DNA of 64,000 nt from Trichococcus ilyis (GTDB lineage: Bacteria; Bacillota; Bacilli; Lactobacillales; Aerococcaceae), in the NCBI RefSeq assembly GCF_900109135.1, contig NZ_FNYT01000010.1, positions 31,798 through 95,797 on the forward strand, written 5' to 3'. Positions 1 through 9,107 of the stretch are shown piece after piece; positions within the stretch are counted from its first letter, which is position 1; every line of letters begins with the position of its first letter. The position numbers and the translations under genes are program-made. The notes beneath the pieces were generated by a model. The model had not been told where the DNA came from. It did no database searches and saw nothing but the letters and a program-made list of their open reading frames with translations.

Positions 1-438
1 TACCTCGATGAATTCATCCTCATCCATCGGCAAAGAATTTTCGATTTTCGTCAATCCTTCCGCCAGATAGATTGTGATCCGCTCATCCAAGTAAGCCGGT
101 GTCGGATAGAAGACCGCCAATTCGGACCACTGCTCCGCACGATAATCCGTCTCTTCCTCCAGTTCGCGAATGGCTGCCACCAAGGGCTCCTTATCGGATG
201 TCTCCAATTTTCCTGCCGGGATTTCGACCACGGTCCGATCCAATGGTTTCCGGAACTGCCTGACCATCACCATTTTGCCGTCGGAAGTGAAGGGAATCAT
301 CGCTACGGCACCCGGATGCCTGATCATCTCCCTGACTGAGGTTTTTCCGTTCGGCAACAGCACTTCTTCCCGCACCAAATGCAACAAGACGCCATCGAAT
401 ATTCTCTCGCTTTTAACTGTTTTTTCTTCAAATTCCAT
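1..438 (-). CDS. nudF: ADP-ribose pyrophosphatase, Nudix family (3' end outside window)
   Basis: Nudix hydrolase that would split ADP-ribose into AMP and ribose 5-phosphate in the cytosol. Only the first 146 codons are in the window; the stop lies beyond the left edge. The Nudix box starts at residue 76 (IPAGKLETSDKEP...) and carries the core RELEEET at 91-97; the loop between its Gly and the RE pair is one residue longer than the usual spacing. The segment VVEIPAGKLE just before it is typical of the NudF/ADP-ribose branch. The ATG at 438 follows a good ribosome site (GGGAGGTAC on the minus strand, 443-451). The gene is divergent from the xpaC-telA pair. Exact substrate is inferred from family resemblance. 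Confidence 0.85.
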   Translation of the reverse strand, partial: MEFEEKTVKSERIFDGVLLHLVREEVLLPNGKTSVREMIRHPGAVAMIPFTSDGKMVMVRQFRKPLDRTVVEIPAGKLETSDKEPLVAAIRELEEETDYRAEQWSELAVFYPTPAYLDERITIYLAEGLTKIENSLPMDEDEFIEV

Positions 439-510
439 ATTTTGTACCTCCCCTATCCACTCTCTTGATCATGTATTATCATAACCTATCTTTTCCGCAA
501 TTTACAAGAG

Positions 511-606
511 TCTCGCGAGATTCGCCCAAAACAGGCAGCGGCAGTCAAAATCATCCTTTCGGCCGATAGGTGACCACCGCGCTTTTATGCTAGAATAATA
601 GCATAA
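511..606. promoter_or_regulatory. Divergent intergenic region with palindrome and inverted repeat at a -10 box
   Basis: Between nudF and xpaC there is a perfect 10-base palindrome (TCTCGCGAGA, 511-520) and an 8-base inverted repeat, TTATGCTA (585-592) and TAGCATAA (599-606), separated by six bases. A plus-strand -10-like hexamer TAGAAT (591-596) starts inside the left arm, so a protein bound there would cover the promoter of xpaC-telA. No clear -35 is seen. The operator role is inference. Confidence 0.4.
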
Positions 607-650
607 GCACAGACAAAGTGGACAGCATGTATTCAAAGGAGGAAATGGTT

Positions 651-1370
651 ATGTGGAGCAACATTAAAGATATTTTGAGATATACGTTTTCCAGCGTCAT
701 CAGCCTGATTGCATTGGTGGTATTCTATTTCATATTCGGGTTTGATTTCTGGACTTCGATTGCGCTGACCCTCGCGCTGGGCATCTTCTTGTACTACGCC
801 CAAAACGGCGGAAGAATCCAATGGCCACTGAAGGCACAGAAACAAAAGAACGCGCCGGGCAGACTCAGCGCCGACAAAGAGGCATTCTACCATTCGAAAG
901 GAATGACCAAGGATCAGATCGCTTACTTCCGCAGCACAATGGCCCAAGCGAAAACAACTATCGAAGACATCGAATCCAATCTGCAGCAGCGCTCAAAATT
1001 GAAGGCGATCGCCGCACGCAACGACACGGTGGGCATACTGAAGGACTTCTTCCGGAATATCGTCAATCAGCCCAACCGACTGCATGAAGTCGACAAATTC
1101 CTGTACACGAATCTTCCCAGCTTGAAGGAACTGACGGAAAAATATATTACGATTGACGGCCATGTCTCCAAACCGAAGGAAACATACACAGCCTTGGACA
1201 ATTGCGCCCAGACGATCGATGAGATGTGCCGTCTGATCGCTGAGGATTACGTGCGCTTCATGTCCAATGACATCGAGGATATGGACATCGAGTTGGAACT
1301 TGCAAAGCAAGTTTTGAAAAGGGATAATGAAGGAAAAAGCACCGTAAATGCTTTGGACGAAGAAATCTAG
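651..1370 (+). CDS. xpaC: XpaC-like membrane protein (5-bromo-4-chloroindolyl phosphate hydrolysis family)
   Basis: Protein of 239 residues in the XpaC family, named after a Bacillus gene linked to hydrolysis of an indolyl phosphate dye; the true biological role is unknown. Two membrane helices lie at roughly residues 13-29 and 33-48, followed by a charged cytosolic, probably helical domain. The frame is open from 618, but the ATG at 651 is chosen because AAAGGAGG (636-643) stands at the right distance. It is 11 bases upstream of the TelA gene and surely co-transcribed; the xpaC-telA pairing is common in Firmicutes and often tied to envelope stress or toxic anion tolerance. Confidence 0.85.
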   Translation: MWSNIKDILRYTFSSVISLIALVVFYFIFGFDFWTSIALTLALGIFLYYAQNGGRIQWPLKAQKQKNAPGRLSADKEAFYHSKGMTKDQIAYFRSTMAQAKTTIEDIESNLQQRSKLKAIAARNDTVGILKDFFRNIVNQPNRLHEVDKFLYTNLPSLKELTEKYITIDGHVSKPKETYTALDNCAQTIDEMCRLIAEDYVRFMSNDIEDMDIELELAKQVLKRDNEGKSTVNALDEEI

Positions 1371-1381
1371 GAGGAATACGG

Positions 1382-2605
1382 ATGGATCCATTTGATGCTG
1401 CAGGACAGAACAAACAAACTAACAACAAGGATGTCAACCAGGAGTTGGATGATTTGCTGGCCAACCCTTTTGCCGATCCATTTGCCCAGCCAGCGGTGAT
1501 TGCCGCTGCACCGGAAGCTGCGAACGCGGTGATCAATCCAGATCGGCTGATCGATCGTTTGCCGGAGGAAAGGCAAAAGCAAGCATTGGCATTGGCCGGA
1601 CAAATCGATGAAAATAACATGCAGGCCATCATCAGCTATGGCGCGGCAGCCCAAAAACAATTGGGCGAATTCTCTCATTCGATGCTGGATCATGTCCAGA
1701 ACCAGGATACCGGCGAAATCGGCGATTCCTTGAACGATCTGATGTACCGTCTCAACGAGGCCAAACCGGAAGACCTGCGGGCAGAGGACAACAATGTCTT
1801 CCGCAAAATCTTCGGCAAGGTCAAACAATCCGCCTATGAGATGACGGCAAAATACCAAAAGATTGGTGCCCAAATCGATAAGATCGCGATCAAATTGGAC
1901 AGGGAAAAGAACGGTTTGCTGAACGACAATGTCACCTTGGAGCAGCTGTACCAAAAAAACAAGGATTATTTTGAAGCTCTGAACATCTACATCGCTGCCG
2001 GGGAAGTCAAAATGGAGGAGCTGCAGAATAATGTGATCCCTCGTGCAATCCAAACTGCCGAGGCCTCCCAGAGCCAGATGGATGTGCAGATCGTCAACGA
2101 CCTGAAGCAGTTCCTCGATCGACTCGAAAAACGTACGCATGACCTGCGTTTGACCAGACAGATGACGATCCAACAGGCTCCGCAGATCCGCCTGATCCAA
2201 AACACGAACCAGGCACTGGCCGAAAAAATCCAGTCCTCGATCCATACCGCCATTCCGCTGTGGAAAAACCAAGTGGCCATCGCCTTGACCCTGTTGCGCC
2301 AAAAGGATGCAGTGACAGCGCAAAGGCAAGTGTCGCAAACCACCAACGATCTGATGCGCAAGAATTCTGAAATGTTGAAAATTTCAGCCATCGAAACGGC
2401 CAAAGAAAATGAACGGGGTGTGATCGATATCGAAACGCTCAAGCAGACACAACAGGACTTGATCGAAACATTGGAGGAGACCATCAAAATCCAACAGGAA
2501 GGCCGCATCAAGCGCAAAGAAGCCGAAAAGGAATTGGCGCAGATGGAAAACGATCTGAAGGGCAAATTATTGGATATCCACCAACAGGAACAACAACTTC
2601 ATTGA
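1382..2605 (+). CDS. telA: TelA/KlaA-family toxic anion resistance protein
   Basis: Soluble protein of 407 residues, of the TelA (KlaA) family first linked to tellurite resistance; Listeria TelA homologues affect tolerance to cell-envelope antibiotics. The first 55 residues are low complexity and rich in Ala, Asp and Pro (for example [12 protein letters not shown]); from about residue 60 to the end it is almost entirely helical with coiled-coil-like heptads and a very charged tail ([16 protein letters not shown]). No membrane segment is seen. It begins 11 bases after xpaC behind GGAGGAATACGG and the unit ends in a clear terminator. Function at the molecular level is not known. Confidence 0.9.
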   Translation: MDPFDAAGQNKQTNNKDVNQELDDLLANPFADPFAQPAVIAAAPEAANAVINPDRLIDRLPEERQKQALALAGQIDENNMQAIISYGAAAQKQLGEFSHSMLDHVQNQDTGEIGDSLNDLMYRLNEAKPEDLRAEDNNVFRKIFGKVKQSAYEMTAKYQKIGAQIDKIAIKLDREKNGLLNDNVTLEQLYQKNKDYFEALNIYIAAGEVKMEELQNNVIPRAIQTAEASQSQMDVQIVNDLKQFLDRLEKRTHDLRLTRQMTIQQAPQIRLIQNTNQALAEKIQSSIHTAIPLWKNQVAIALTLLRQKDAVTAQRQVSQTTNDLMRKNSEMLKISAIETAKENERGVIDIETLKQTQQDLIETLEETIKIQQEGRIKRKEAEKELAQMENDLKGKLLDIHQQEQQLH

Positions 2606-2613
2606 TGCCTCAG

Positions 2614-2645
2614 GACTGCTCCGTTTCGGGGCAGTCTTTCCTTTG
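2614..2645 (+). terminator. Terminator of xpaC-telA
   Basis: GACTGC (2614-2619) pairs with GCAGTC (2631-2636), with an inner CCG/CGG pair and a TTT loop, followed by TTTCCTTT. It sits 8 bases after the telA stop. Confidence 0.8.
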
Positions 2646-2741
2646 GTGCTGAGCCGGACCTTCGATAAGCTTTTCTTGGGAAGCCCATCGAGCGAAGCGC
2701 CTTGCTTTTTCTGAAAACCTTCCGTCGCAAGGGCTTATTAT

Positions 2742-2769
2742 TTGTAATGTGACTCATTTTATATATAAT
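2742..2769 (+). promoter_or_regulatory. Putative sigma-A promoter of the GlsB-like gene
   Basis: TTGTAA (2742-2747), a 16-base spacer and a perfect TATAAT (2764-2769). The start codon of the next gene is 70 bases downstream, so a short untranslated leader is expected. Confidence 0.55.
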
Positions 2770-2838
2770 AGGAGTATAGTTAATTAGAAATAACTATATT
2801 GTTACTGCATTTGTATTTAAAGAAAAGGAGGAAAAGAA

Positions 2839-3087
2839 ATGGGCTTTATTTGGTCTTTAATTGTTGGCGGAATCTTAGGCGCGTTGGCAGGATCGTTTTT
2901 GGGCAAGGATGTCCCCGGTGGCATAATCGGAAACATCGTCGCTGGTTTTGTCGGTTCATGGTTAGGAACAACTTTATTTGGAGCATGGGGGCCTGAAATC
3001 GGCGGATTCTACATCGTTCCTGCATTGGTCGGGGCAGTCATCCTGATTTTCATCCTATCCTTCCTTCTGCGAAGCATGAAGAAGTAA
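2839..3087 (+). CDS. GlsB/YeaQ/YmgE family stress response membrane protein
   Basis: Small, very hydrophobic protein of 82 residues with three membrane spans (about 4-20, 28-46 and 55-78) and repeated glycines (GGILGALAGSFLG, IIGNIVAGFVGSW), the hallmark of the transglycosylase-associated/GlsB family. In enterococci GlsB is made in stress operons with Gls24; here it stands alone as a single gene with its own promoter and terminator. The start is fixed by AAGGAGG a few bases upstream of the ATG; a longer overlapping frame that begins at 2799 is out of phase and is a shadow. Biochemical role unknown. Confidence 0.85.
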   Translation: MGFIWSLIVGGILGALAGSFLGKDVPGGIIGNIVAGFVGSWLGTTLFGAWGPEIGGFYIVPALVGAVILIFILSFLLRSMKK

Positions 3088-3134
3088 CCTTTCCGATTCG
3101 GACCCTAGCAGATAGGATATCTGTTTTATGATAG

Positions 3135-3185
3135 AACCGTTGTTTTGCGATCGTGTGGCGGATTGCAGGAACAACGGTTTTTTTG
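3135..3185 (+). terminator. Terminator after the GlsB-like gene
   Basis: AACCGTTGTT (3135-3144) pairs perfectly with AACAACGGTT (3170-3179) across a 25-base loop and is followed by a T run. Confidence 0.8.
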
Positions 3186-3189
3186 CATT

Positions 3190-3222
3190 CAAAAAGCGCA
3201 CCGGAAGAAACTTCCGGTGCGC
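3190..3222 (-). terminator. Terminator of the cold-shock gene
   Basis: Twelve-pair perfect stem GCGCACCGGAAG (3196-3207) and CTTCCGGTGCGC (3211-3222) with a 3-base loop, followed on the minus strand by TTTTTG. It lies 30 bases past the csp stop. Confidence 0.9.
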
Positions 3223-3251
3223 TTTGGATGCGCTAATGTGAAAAAATAGGA

Positions 3252-3452
3252 TTATAATTTTACAACGTTAGCTGCTTGAGGTCCGCGGTTGCCGTCAACG
3301 ATTTCGAATTCAACTTCTTGGCCTTCTTCCAAAGTTTTGAAGCCTTCGCCTTGGATAGCTGAGAAATGTACGAATACATCGTCTTTTCCTTCAACTTCGA
3401 TGAATCCAAAACCTTTTTCGCCGTTAAACCATTTTACTTTTCCTTGTTCCAT
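3252..3452 (-). CDS. cspA: Cold-shock protein, CspA/CspB family
   Basis: Single cold-shock domain of 66 residues that binds single-stranded RNA/DNA and acts as an RNA chaperone. The RNA-binding motifs KGFGFIEV (about 14-21) and VFVHFSAI (about 27-34) are intact, and the length is exactly that of the family. It is a monocistronic gene: strong promoter at 3536-3564, leader of about 75 bases, GGAGGT ribosome site and a perfect terminator. The leader is AT-rich, as in other csp genes with temperature-dependent leaders, but no cold-box motif could be assigned with certainty. Which paralogue it is (A, B, D) cannot be told from the sequence. Confidence 0.95.
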   Translation of the reverse strand: MEQGKVKWFNGEKGFGFIEVEGKDDVFVHFSAIQGEGFKTLEEGQEVEFEIVDGNRGPQAANVVKL

Positions 3453-3535
3453 AATCGTGTAATACCTCCAAAATTTTCATTGGTAAAATGCTAATACAAA
3501 TAATTAGTATCATATTAGTTCAAGTTACTAATATA

Positions 3536-3564
3536 ATTATAACGAATTTCCCGCCCAAATTCAA
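3536..3564 (-). promoter_or_regulatory. Promoter of the cold-shock gene
   Basis: On the minus strand TTGAAT (3564-3559), a 17-base spacer and a perfect TATAAT (3541-3536). The expected start site near 3529 gives a leader of roughly 75 bases before the csp ATG. Confidence 0.75.
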
Positions 3565-3641
3565 GAGGAATTTATGCGCTTTCTTTAAAAAATATTCCTC
3601 AAAAGATAAAATCTTTGTCTCCTCTGCCAAAAATCAACAGA

Positions 3642-3682
3642 AGCACGCAAAAACGACGTCAGAATCCGTCATCTTGCGTGCT
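3642..3682 (-). terminator. Probable terminator of ileS
   Basis: AGCACGCAA (3642-3650) pairs with TTGCGTGCT (3674-3682); minus-strand continuation CTTCTGTTGATTTTTGG has only an interrupted T run, so it may be a weak terminator. It lies about 50 bases past the ileS stop. Confidence 0.55.
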
Positions 3683-3728
3683 CTTGCTCTATATTCACAT
3701 CATTTTAACGCGGCACGACGAGCAGGGA

Positions 3729-6509
3729 TCAGGCTTCTTCCTGCACGAGGGCTTCCGGATATTCGGATCTCACAATATCCGCGCAACGTCTGCATAGGGA
3801 AGTCGCATCCTCGATTTGTCCGACCTCTTCCTTGATGGCACGGCATCTTTCGCATGTTTCGCCATGTGCGTGCTCCACCAGAACGGCAAGATGATCGAAC
3901 GGCACCGCTTCGGCTGGAGCAGCTGCCAATTCATTGACATCGAGATGCGAAACGATGAATAATTGCTCCAGATTCGCATCCAAAGAGTCGAACAGCGCTT
4001 TTGTTTCCTGGTCCACGAACAGCGACAGATGCGCCTCAAAAGATTTTCCGATCGTCTTCTCATTACGCGCAACTTCCAGTGCTTTCAATACCGCATCACG
4101 GATATCCATGAATTTTTCCCATTGGCCCAAAATTTGGGACTGGTCTTCGCGGATGCTGATTTCCGGCAATTCAGCCAATTGTGCGTACTGCTCCTCTTCT
4201 TTCAGGAAACTCCAGATTTCTTCCGTCGTGTGCGGGATGATCGGGGTCAAAAGTTTGGCCAACTTGACCAACACTTCGTAAAACACAGTCTGCATCGCGC
4301 GTCTTTCTGCATTATCCGCTTTTTCGATATAGACGACATCTTTGGCAAAATCAAGATAGAATGCCGACAGATCAACCGTGCAGAAGTTCATGATCGTTTG
4401 GTAGATGGTCGAGAACTCGTACTCTTTATAGGCTGTCACGCAAGTTTCAACAACTTGATCCAAGCGCGCCATCATGTATTGATCGACGCTGCGCAGCTCT
4501 TCGTAGGCCACTGCATGCTCCTTCGGTTGGAAATCTTCCGTATTCCCGATCAGGAAACGCATCGTGTTGCGGATTTTGCGGTAAGTTTCGGAAACTTGCT
4601 TCAGGATGTCGTCGCTGATCCGGACATCGGATTCATAGTCGACACTGGATACCCATAGGCGGATGATGTCCGCGCCCATGTTCTTGACGACTTTTTCCGG
4701 CAGGACCGTGTTGCCCAACGATTTGCTCATTTTGCGGCCTTCCCCATCCAAAACGAAACCTTGCGAAAGGACTGTTTTGTAAGGTGCAACTCCGTTGATC
4801 GCAACGCTGGTCGTGATGCTCGAGTTGAACCAACCGCGGTACTGATCGGAACCTTCCAAGTACATATCGGCAGGGAAGGTCAGATCTTCCCTTGCGCGCA
4901 GCACAGCTTCGTGCGAGGAACCGGAATCGAACCAAACGTCCATGATGTCCATTTCCTTCGTGAATTCCCCGTTCGGACTGCCCGGATGCGTGAACCCTTC
5001 AGGAAGCAAGTCTTTTGCTTCCCGCTCGAACCACACGTTCGATCCGAATTCGCCGATCAAGGTTGCGGCATGATCGATTGTTTCCGGAGTGATGATCGGT
5101 TCGCCATTCTCCGCATAGAAGATCGGCAACGGCACGCCCCAAACTCGTTGGCGGGAAATGACCCAGTCGCCGCGGTCGCGGATCATGTTGAACAATCTGA
5201 CTTTGCCGGACGGATGCAGCCATTCGACATTGTCGATTTCGTCCAGGATGTCCTGACGGAATTTATCGATGGAAGCGAACCATTGCGGCGTCGCGCGGTA
5301 AATGACCGGTTTCTTGGTGCGCCAATCATGCGGATAGCTGTGGACGAAGAAGTCCAGCTTCAGCAGCGCGCCTTTTTCAGCCAGCAGATCAGTGATCAGT
5401 TTATTGGCTTTGTCGTAGAATACGCCTTCGAAACCTGGTGCTTCAGCTGTGTAGCAACCTTTGTTGTCGATCGGGGACAGTACTTCCAGGCCATATTTTT
5501 TGCTGACGAGATAGTCGTCCTCACCGTGGCCTGGAGCGGTATGGACCAGCCCAGTACCGGCTTCAAGCGTTACATGGTCCCCTACCATTACTAAGGCTTC
5601 GCGATCATAGAACGGGTGTTGGGCTGTCATATACTCCAACTCCGAACCTTTCAGTTCCTGCAGGACTTCCACGGATTCCCATCCAATCGCTTCTTTGACC
5701 GTACCGATCAATTCCTTGGCGACAACAAATTTCCTGCCGTCAGCGGATACAACCACATAGTCGAAATCAGCATTTACGGAAATGCCCAAGTTCGCCGGCA
5801 AAGTCCAAGGTGTGGTCGTCCAGATGACGAAGGCGGTGTCGTTGTCCAAGATCCCTTTGCCGTCCTTGATCTGGAAAGCCACATAGATGGAAGCGGACTT
5901 CACATCTTTGTATTCGATTTCGGCTTCCGCCAGCGAGGATTCGCTGGATGGCGACCAGTAGATAGGCTTCAGGCCTTTATAGATGTAGCCTTTTTCCGCC
6001 ATCTTCCCGAACACACGGATTTCGGCTTCTTCATATTTCGGCAACAGCGTCACGTATGGATTTTCCCAATCGCCTGCGATGCCCAAACGTTTGAAGACGG
6101 TTCTCTGTCCGTCGATCTGTTTCCAAGCATAATCTTCGCATAACTTGCGGAATTCAGCCAGGCTCATCGCCTTGCGGTTCACGCCTGTGTTCGTTAGGGC
6201 TTGTTCGATCGGCAGACCATGTGTATCCCAACCCGGAACGTATGGAGAGCGGAATCCGGACATGGACTTCGAGCGGACAATGATGTCCTTGCTGATTTTG
6301 TTCAGGGCATGTCCCATGTGGACGGCGCCATTGGCGTAAGGAGGGCCGTCGTGCAGGACAAAAGTCGGTTTGTCCGCATTCAGTTCTTGTCTTTTTGCAT
6401 AGATATCCTTTTCTTCCCAATCCTTCTGCCATTCCAATTCACGGACAGGCAAATTAGCTTTCATCGGAAAAGCTGTTTTTCCCAAGTGCAGCGTATCTTT
6501 CATTTTCAT
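3729..6509 (-). CDS. ileS: Isoleucyl-tRNA synthetase
   Basis: Class I aminoacyl-tRNA synthetase of 926 residues that charges tRNA-Ile. HMGH is at residues 64-67, KMSKS near 600 with LGN after it, and the C-terminal zinc site shows CERC and CRRC. The open frame runs on upstream to 6626, but that part encodes the T-box and terminator of the leader, so the ATG at 6509 behind AAAAGGGAG is taken as the start; an ATG two codons later is the alternative. The gene ends the dcw cluster, a position seen in many Firmicutes, but is uncoupled from divIVA by its own promoter and T-box. Expression should rise when uncharged tRNA-Ile accumulates. Confidence 0.97.
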   Translation of the reverse strand: MKMKDTLHLGKTAFPMKANLPVRELEWQKDWEEKDIYAKRQELNADKPTFVLHDGPPYANGAVHMGHALNKISKDIIVRSKSMSGFRSPYVPGWDTHGLPIEQALTNTGVNRKAMSLAEFRKLCEDYAWKQIDGQRTVFKRLGIAGDWENPYVTLLPKYEEAEIRVFGKMAEKGYIYKGLKPIYWSPSSESSLAEAEIEYKDVKSASIYVAFQIKDGKGILDNDTAFVIWTTTPWTLPANLGISVNADFDYVVVSADGRKFVVAKELIGTVKEAIGWESVEVLQELKGSELEYMTAQHPFYDREALVMVGDHVTLEAGTGLVHTAPGHGEDDYLVSKKYGLEVLSPIDNKGCYTAEAPGFEGVFYDKANKLITDLLAEKGALLKLDFFVHSYPHDWRTKKPVIYRATPQWFASIDKFRQDILDEIDNVEWLHPSGKVRLFNMIRDRGDWVISRQRVWGVPLPIFYAENGEPIITPETIDHAATLIGEFGSNVWFEREAKDLLPEGFTHPGSPNGEFTKEMDIMDVWFDSGSSHEAVLRAREDLTFPADMYLEGSDQYRGWFNSSITTSVAINGVAPYKTVLSQGFVLDGEGRKMSKSLGNTVLPEKVVKNMGADIIRLWVSSVDYESDVRISDDILKQVSETYRKIRNTMRFLIGNTEDFQPKEHAVAYEELRSVDQYMMARLDQVVETCVTAYKEYEFSTIYQTIMNFCTVDLSAFYLDFAKDVVYIEKADNAERRAMQTVFYEVLVKLAKLLTPIIPHTTEEIWSFLKEEEQYAQLAELPEISIREDQSQILGQWEKFMDIRDAVLKALEVARNEKTIGKSFEAHLSLFVDQETKALFDSLDANLEQLFIVSHLDVNELAAAPAEAVPFDHLAVLVEHAHGETCERCRAIKEEVGQIEDATSLCRRCADIVRSEYPEALVQEEA

Positions 6510-6539
6510 TATCGGAAACTCCCTTTTCATGATTTTTTC

Positions 6540-6789
6540 TACAAAAAAAGACCCGTCTCCAAAAGGGACGAAGTCTTCGTGGTACCACCCAAATTCAAAG
6601 CGACAACGGCCGAAATCGGCTGTCATGCTTCCTCTTGCAAACCGTTAACGCTGCTCAGGCGACCTTTTTTACTTCTGTCTGTTCAAAAAGATTCTCATGG
6701 AGGATCCTGGAAAAAGAGGGACTTATTGGCCTTCCACCATACGCCAATTCGCTGAAAGTGTCTTTTTTTCGGGTGTTCCATTCTTCAAT
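6540..6789 (-). promoter_or_regulatory. T-box riboswitch leader of ileS
   Basis: The conserved T-box sequence GGGTGGTACCACG is on the minus strand at 6590-6578, followed by a terminator stem (GACTTCGTCCC/GGAGACGGGTC) and seven T (6549-6543). The remainder of the leader back to about 6789 should form stem I; candidate Ile specifier triplets ATC are at 6705-6703 and 6692-6690, but the specifier loop cannot be fixed without folding. Uncharged tRNA-Ile would favour the antiterminator and switch on ileS. Confidence 0.92.
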
Positions 6790-6795
6790 AATTAG

Positions 6796-6824
6796 ATTCT
6801 ACTTGTTTTCTTCCGGAATTTCAA
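6796..6824 (-). promoter_or_regulatory. ileS T-box promoter inside the divIVA 3' end
   Basis: Minus-strand TTGAAA (6824-6819), 17-base spacer, TAGAAT (6801-6796). The -10 box overlaps the divIVA stop codon. Predicted start about 6789, giving a leader near 280 bases. Confidence 0.7.
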
Positions 6825-7461
6825 TAGCTTCCAATGCAGCTGCGGCAAGTTTCTCTTCCGCTCTTGCTTCTTCAGCCAGTCTTCCGCCGACTTCGAATTC
6901 GGCGGCATCATCTGAATTTGCGACCAAGTCATCGATGATGCGGGTGCGGTTGGACAAGACTTCATTCAAAGTGGGTGTTGACACTTGGCCTTCCGGGGAA
7001 GCGTTCAACAGATTGTTCCACTCATCATTCATGATGAGGTTCAGTTGGGACTCAACAAGCAGCTGCAGCTTCTGTTTGAAATTGCGGCTTTCCTTGCGGA
7101 CCGCATCCGTCTCTTCATTAATTTTTGTGGCTTTTCCGGCCGCTTCCTGCAACAGGCGATCCGCACTTTTTTCAGCTTCAAACAAGATGATTTCAGCCTC
7201 TTTGCGCGCATTTTCTTTCAGTCTGTCGGCGGCATCCTGCGCCACGACGATCGACTTGTTCAGGGCATCCTGCAAGTTGCTGAAATGCTGCAGTTTTTCT
7301 TCGGCAAATTTCAGTTGTTTTTGCAGATCTTTATTTTGTTTGATGACTTCTTCAAATTCTTTGGTGACTGCATCCAAAAAGTCGTTGACTTGTTCTTTGT
7401 CGTACCCTTTAATTTTGACAGGGAATTCCTTGTGTTGAATGTCTAATGGAGTCAAGCTCAT
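6799..7461 (-). CDS. divIVA: Cell division/pole protein DivIVA
   Basis: Coiled-coil protein of 220 residues that binds curved membrane at septa and poles and recruits division and wall-synthesis proteins. The N-terminal lipid-binding domain is clear (MSLTPLDIQHKEFPVKIKGYD, residues about 1-21, shortened here to its first part LTPLDIQHKEF and GYDKEQVNDFL), followed by long heptad-repeat helices and a tail rich in Glu and Ala. ATG at 7461 follows GAAAGGTGTG. It closes the ylm part of the dcw cluster (sepF-yggT-ylmH-divIVA), and its stop overlaps the promoter of the ileS leader. Confidence 0.95.
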   Translation of the reverse strand: MSLTPLDIQHKEFPVKIKGYDKEQVNDFLDAVTKEFEEVIKQNKDLQKQLKFAEEKLQHFSNLQDALNKSIVVAQDAADRLKENARKEAEIILFEAEKSADRLLQEAAGKATKINEETDAVRKESRNFKQKLQLLVESQLNLIMNDEWNNLLNASPEGQVSTPTLNEVLSNRTRIIDDLVANSDDAAEFEVGGRLAEEARAEEKLAAAALEAIEIPEENK

Positions 7462-7491
7462 CTAATACACACCTTTCGTTCTTGTCATTCT

Positions 7492-8271
7492 TTATTTATA
7501 CAATACGCCAAACTCGACGCGCCATTTGTCTTTTTTGGACTTGCCCTCAATGGCTTTGATCTGGATCCTTCCGTAACCGCGGATGGACACGATGTCCAAA
7601 AGTCCCAATTCGAAATCAGGCCGTTCGAAAACTGCCCAGTTCAATTTCACTTTTCCGCCGGTCACCAACTCTTTGGCCCGTTGCCGCGAAATATTGTAAA
7701 TCGCAGCAATGACTGTATCCAGCCTCAGCGAACTGACCGTGTCATGCACGATCGTCCAATCATCGATAGGGGTGATCAGATCGGTATAGGAGCGGCCCTC
7801 AAGCCGCACACTGACCTTGCCGATCTTGGTGACCTGGGCATGCACGTACCCGGCTATATTCGACGCCATCAGGAATTGCCAGCGCGTGCCGTCAGACAAA
7901 ATGTCGCCGAAAAGTTCCCTTTTCATGCCGGTTCCGGTCAAAGTGCCTAGGATTTTGCCGTGAGTCAAGCTGGCAAATTTGGACGGGTAGACGACTTCCG
8001 TAAGCTCTATTTCGAAATCGCTTTGGGTCGGGCTGAAATATTCGGGGCAGATGATCGCCCGCTTGCGTTCAGCCGCTTCATACCCCCCATAGAAATGGAC
8101 ATGGACCTCGCCTTTTTTCCCGACCAGCATCTCAATGATGTACTGCTGCCGGGGATCCAGGAAATCCGTCAGATACGGTGTATAGGTTTCCTCAGCTTGC
8201 GTAATCCAAGACTGGGCATTGTCGATGAACGACTGCTCTTCCTTGCGGAAATGTTGATAAACTTCTTGCAT
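7492..8271 (-). CDS. ylmH: YlmH family RNA-binding protein (S4 domain)
   Basis: Protein of 259 residues with an N-terminal helical part, a middle YlmH domain and a C-terminal S4 RNA-binding domain from about 180 (ISRQRAKELVTGGKVKLNW). In Bacillus and pneumococci YlmH/RqcP-like S4 proteins work on ribosomes or in quality control, and the gene is always in the ylm group after ftsZ. Start at 8271 behind GAGGGATTCGC. It is 30 bases from divIVA and about 40 bases from yggT, thus within the operon. Confidence 0.9.
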   Translation of the reverse strand: MQEVYQHFRKEEQSFIDNAQSWITQAEETYTPYLTDFLDPRQQYIIEMLVGKKGEVHVHFYGGYEAAERKRAIICPEYFSPTQSDFEIELTEVVYPSKFASLTHGKILGTLTGTGMKRELFGDILSDGTRWQFLMASNIAGYVHAQVTKIGKVSVRLEGRSYTDLITPIDDWTIVHDTVSSLRLDTVIAAIYNISRQRAKELVTGGKVKLNWAVFERPDFELGLLDIVSIRGYGRIQIKAIEGKSKKDKWRVEFGVLYK

Positions 8272-8310
8272 GCGAATCCCTCACTTTTTCGTTTGATGAA
8301 AAAATGTCCG

Positions 8311-8598
8311 TCAATTCAGCACTCTGATCAGGAACAGGATGACGACCTGCGCTCCGTATTCCACCAAATTCAGGAACAGGATGCCCGCCACCACACTGAA
8401 GCTCACCATGCCTACAGAGGGGATCAGTCTTCTGAATATGTCCAGGTAAGGCTCCACGATGCTGGCGATGATATAGCCGAATTTGGAGGTTCTTGCTCCC
8501 GGCAACCAACTCATCAATGCGTACACCAACAGGATAGTCGAATAGGCCGAAATGCTCCAACGGATTATCTGTAACAGTCCAATCAATAATTGTGTCAT
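8311..8598 (-). CDS. yggT: YggT/YlmG family membrane protein
   Basis: Small integral membrane protein of 95 residues with two hydrophobic spans (about 5-30 and 60-90) and the family motif near 31-45 (SWLPGARTSKFGYII) plus EPYLDIFRRLIP. Members sit between sepF and ylmH in most Firmicutes and are thought to assist division or chromosome/plastid-nucleoid distribution; the mechanism is not known. Start behind GAAAGGAAACATA. Twelve bases separate it from sepF. Confidence 0.92.
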   Translation of the reverse strand: MTQLLIGLLQIIRWSISAYSTILLVYALMSWLPGARTSKFGYIIASIVEPYLDIFRRLIPSVGMVSFSVVAGILFLNLVEYGAQVVILFLIRVLN

Positions 8599-8610
8599 TA
8601 TGTTTCCTTT

Positions 8611-9084
8611 CTAGTAAAACGAACGCTCTTCTTCCAGTGTTTCGGCTAGTGCGCCTTCGACGCCTACTGAAGCGGGGGTGCATAAAAAAATTTCATCGCC
8701 GACGCGTTTGATTTCTCCGCCGATTGCATACACCGTTCCCGTCAGGAAATCCACGATCCGTTTTGCCTGTTCCGCATCGATCCGCTTGAAATTAAGCAGG
8801 ACTGCCTGATTCCGCAAAAGGTTGTCGGCAATCTTTTCCACTTCGGAATAGACTCTTGGCTCCACGACATGGATGCTGGCTTTTTCGGTCATCGCTTGCT
8901 GATTCATGGGAATCACCTTTGCTTTCGTCGATCTTTTTTGGGTGCTCCGATAAGACGGAGCTTCTTCCTCATTGCGCTCGGATCTGCGGACGGGAACGAA
9001 TGCCGTTGGTTCAGCGACTTCCTCATATCCGTCCTCCTCATCTTCAATGACGAAGTACTTTCGGAATAAATCTTTCAGACCCAT
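8611..9084 (-). CDS. sepF: Cell division protein SepF
   Basis: Protein of 157 residues that polymerises into rings, bundles FtsZ filaments and anchors them to membrane through its N-terminal amphipathic helix (MGLKDLFRKYFV). An acidic, disordered linker (about 15-65) leads to the conserved C-terminal domain (residues 70-157) with ADNLLRNQAVLLNFKRID and RIVDFLTGTVYAIGG. The frame could begin four codons earlier at a GTG, but that GTG is part of the ribosome site GAGGTGAGG, so the ATG at 9084 is used. Neighbours yggS and yggT match the standard order. Confidence 0.95.
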   Translation of the reverse strand: MGLKDLFRKYFVIEDEEDGYEEVAEPTAFVPVRRSERNEEEAPSYRSTQKRSTKAKVIPMNQQAMTEKASIHVVEPRVYSEVEKIADNLLRNQAVLLNFKRIDAEQAKRIVDFLTGTVYAIGGEIKRVGDEIFLCTPASVGVEGALAETLEEERSFY

Positions 9085-9107
9085 AAGACCCCTCACCTCT
9101 TCCTAGT

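Noticed and set aside
6510..6626. N-terminal extension of IleRS by 39 residues
   Set aside because: The DNA of this stretch is the T-box sequence and terminator of the leader; the ribosome site and family length favour the ATG at 6509.
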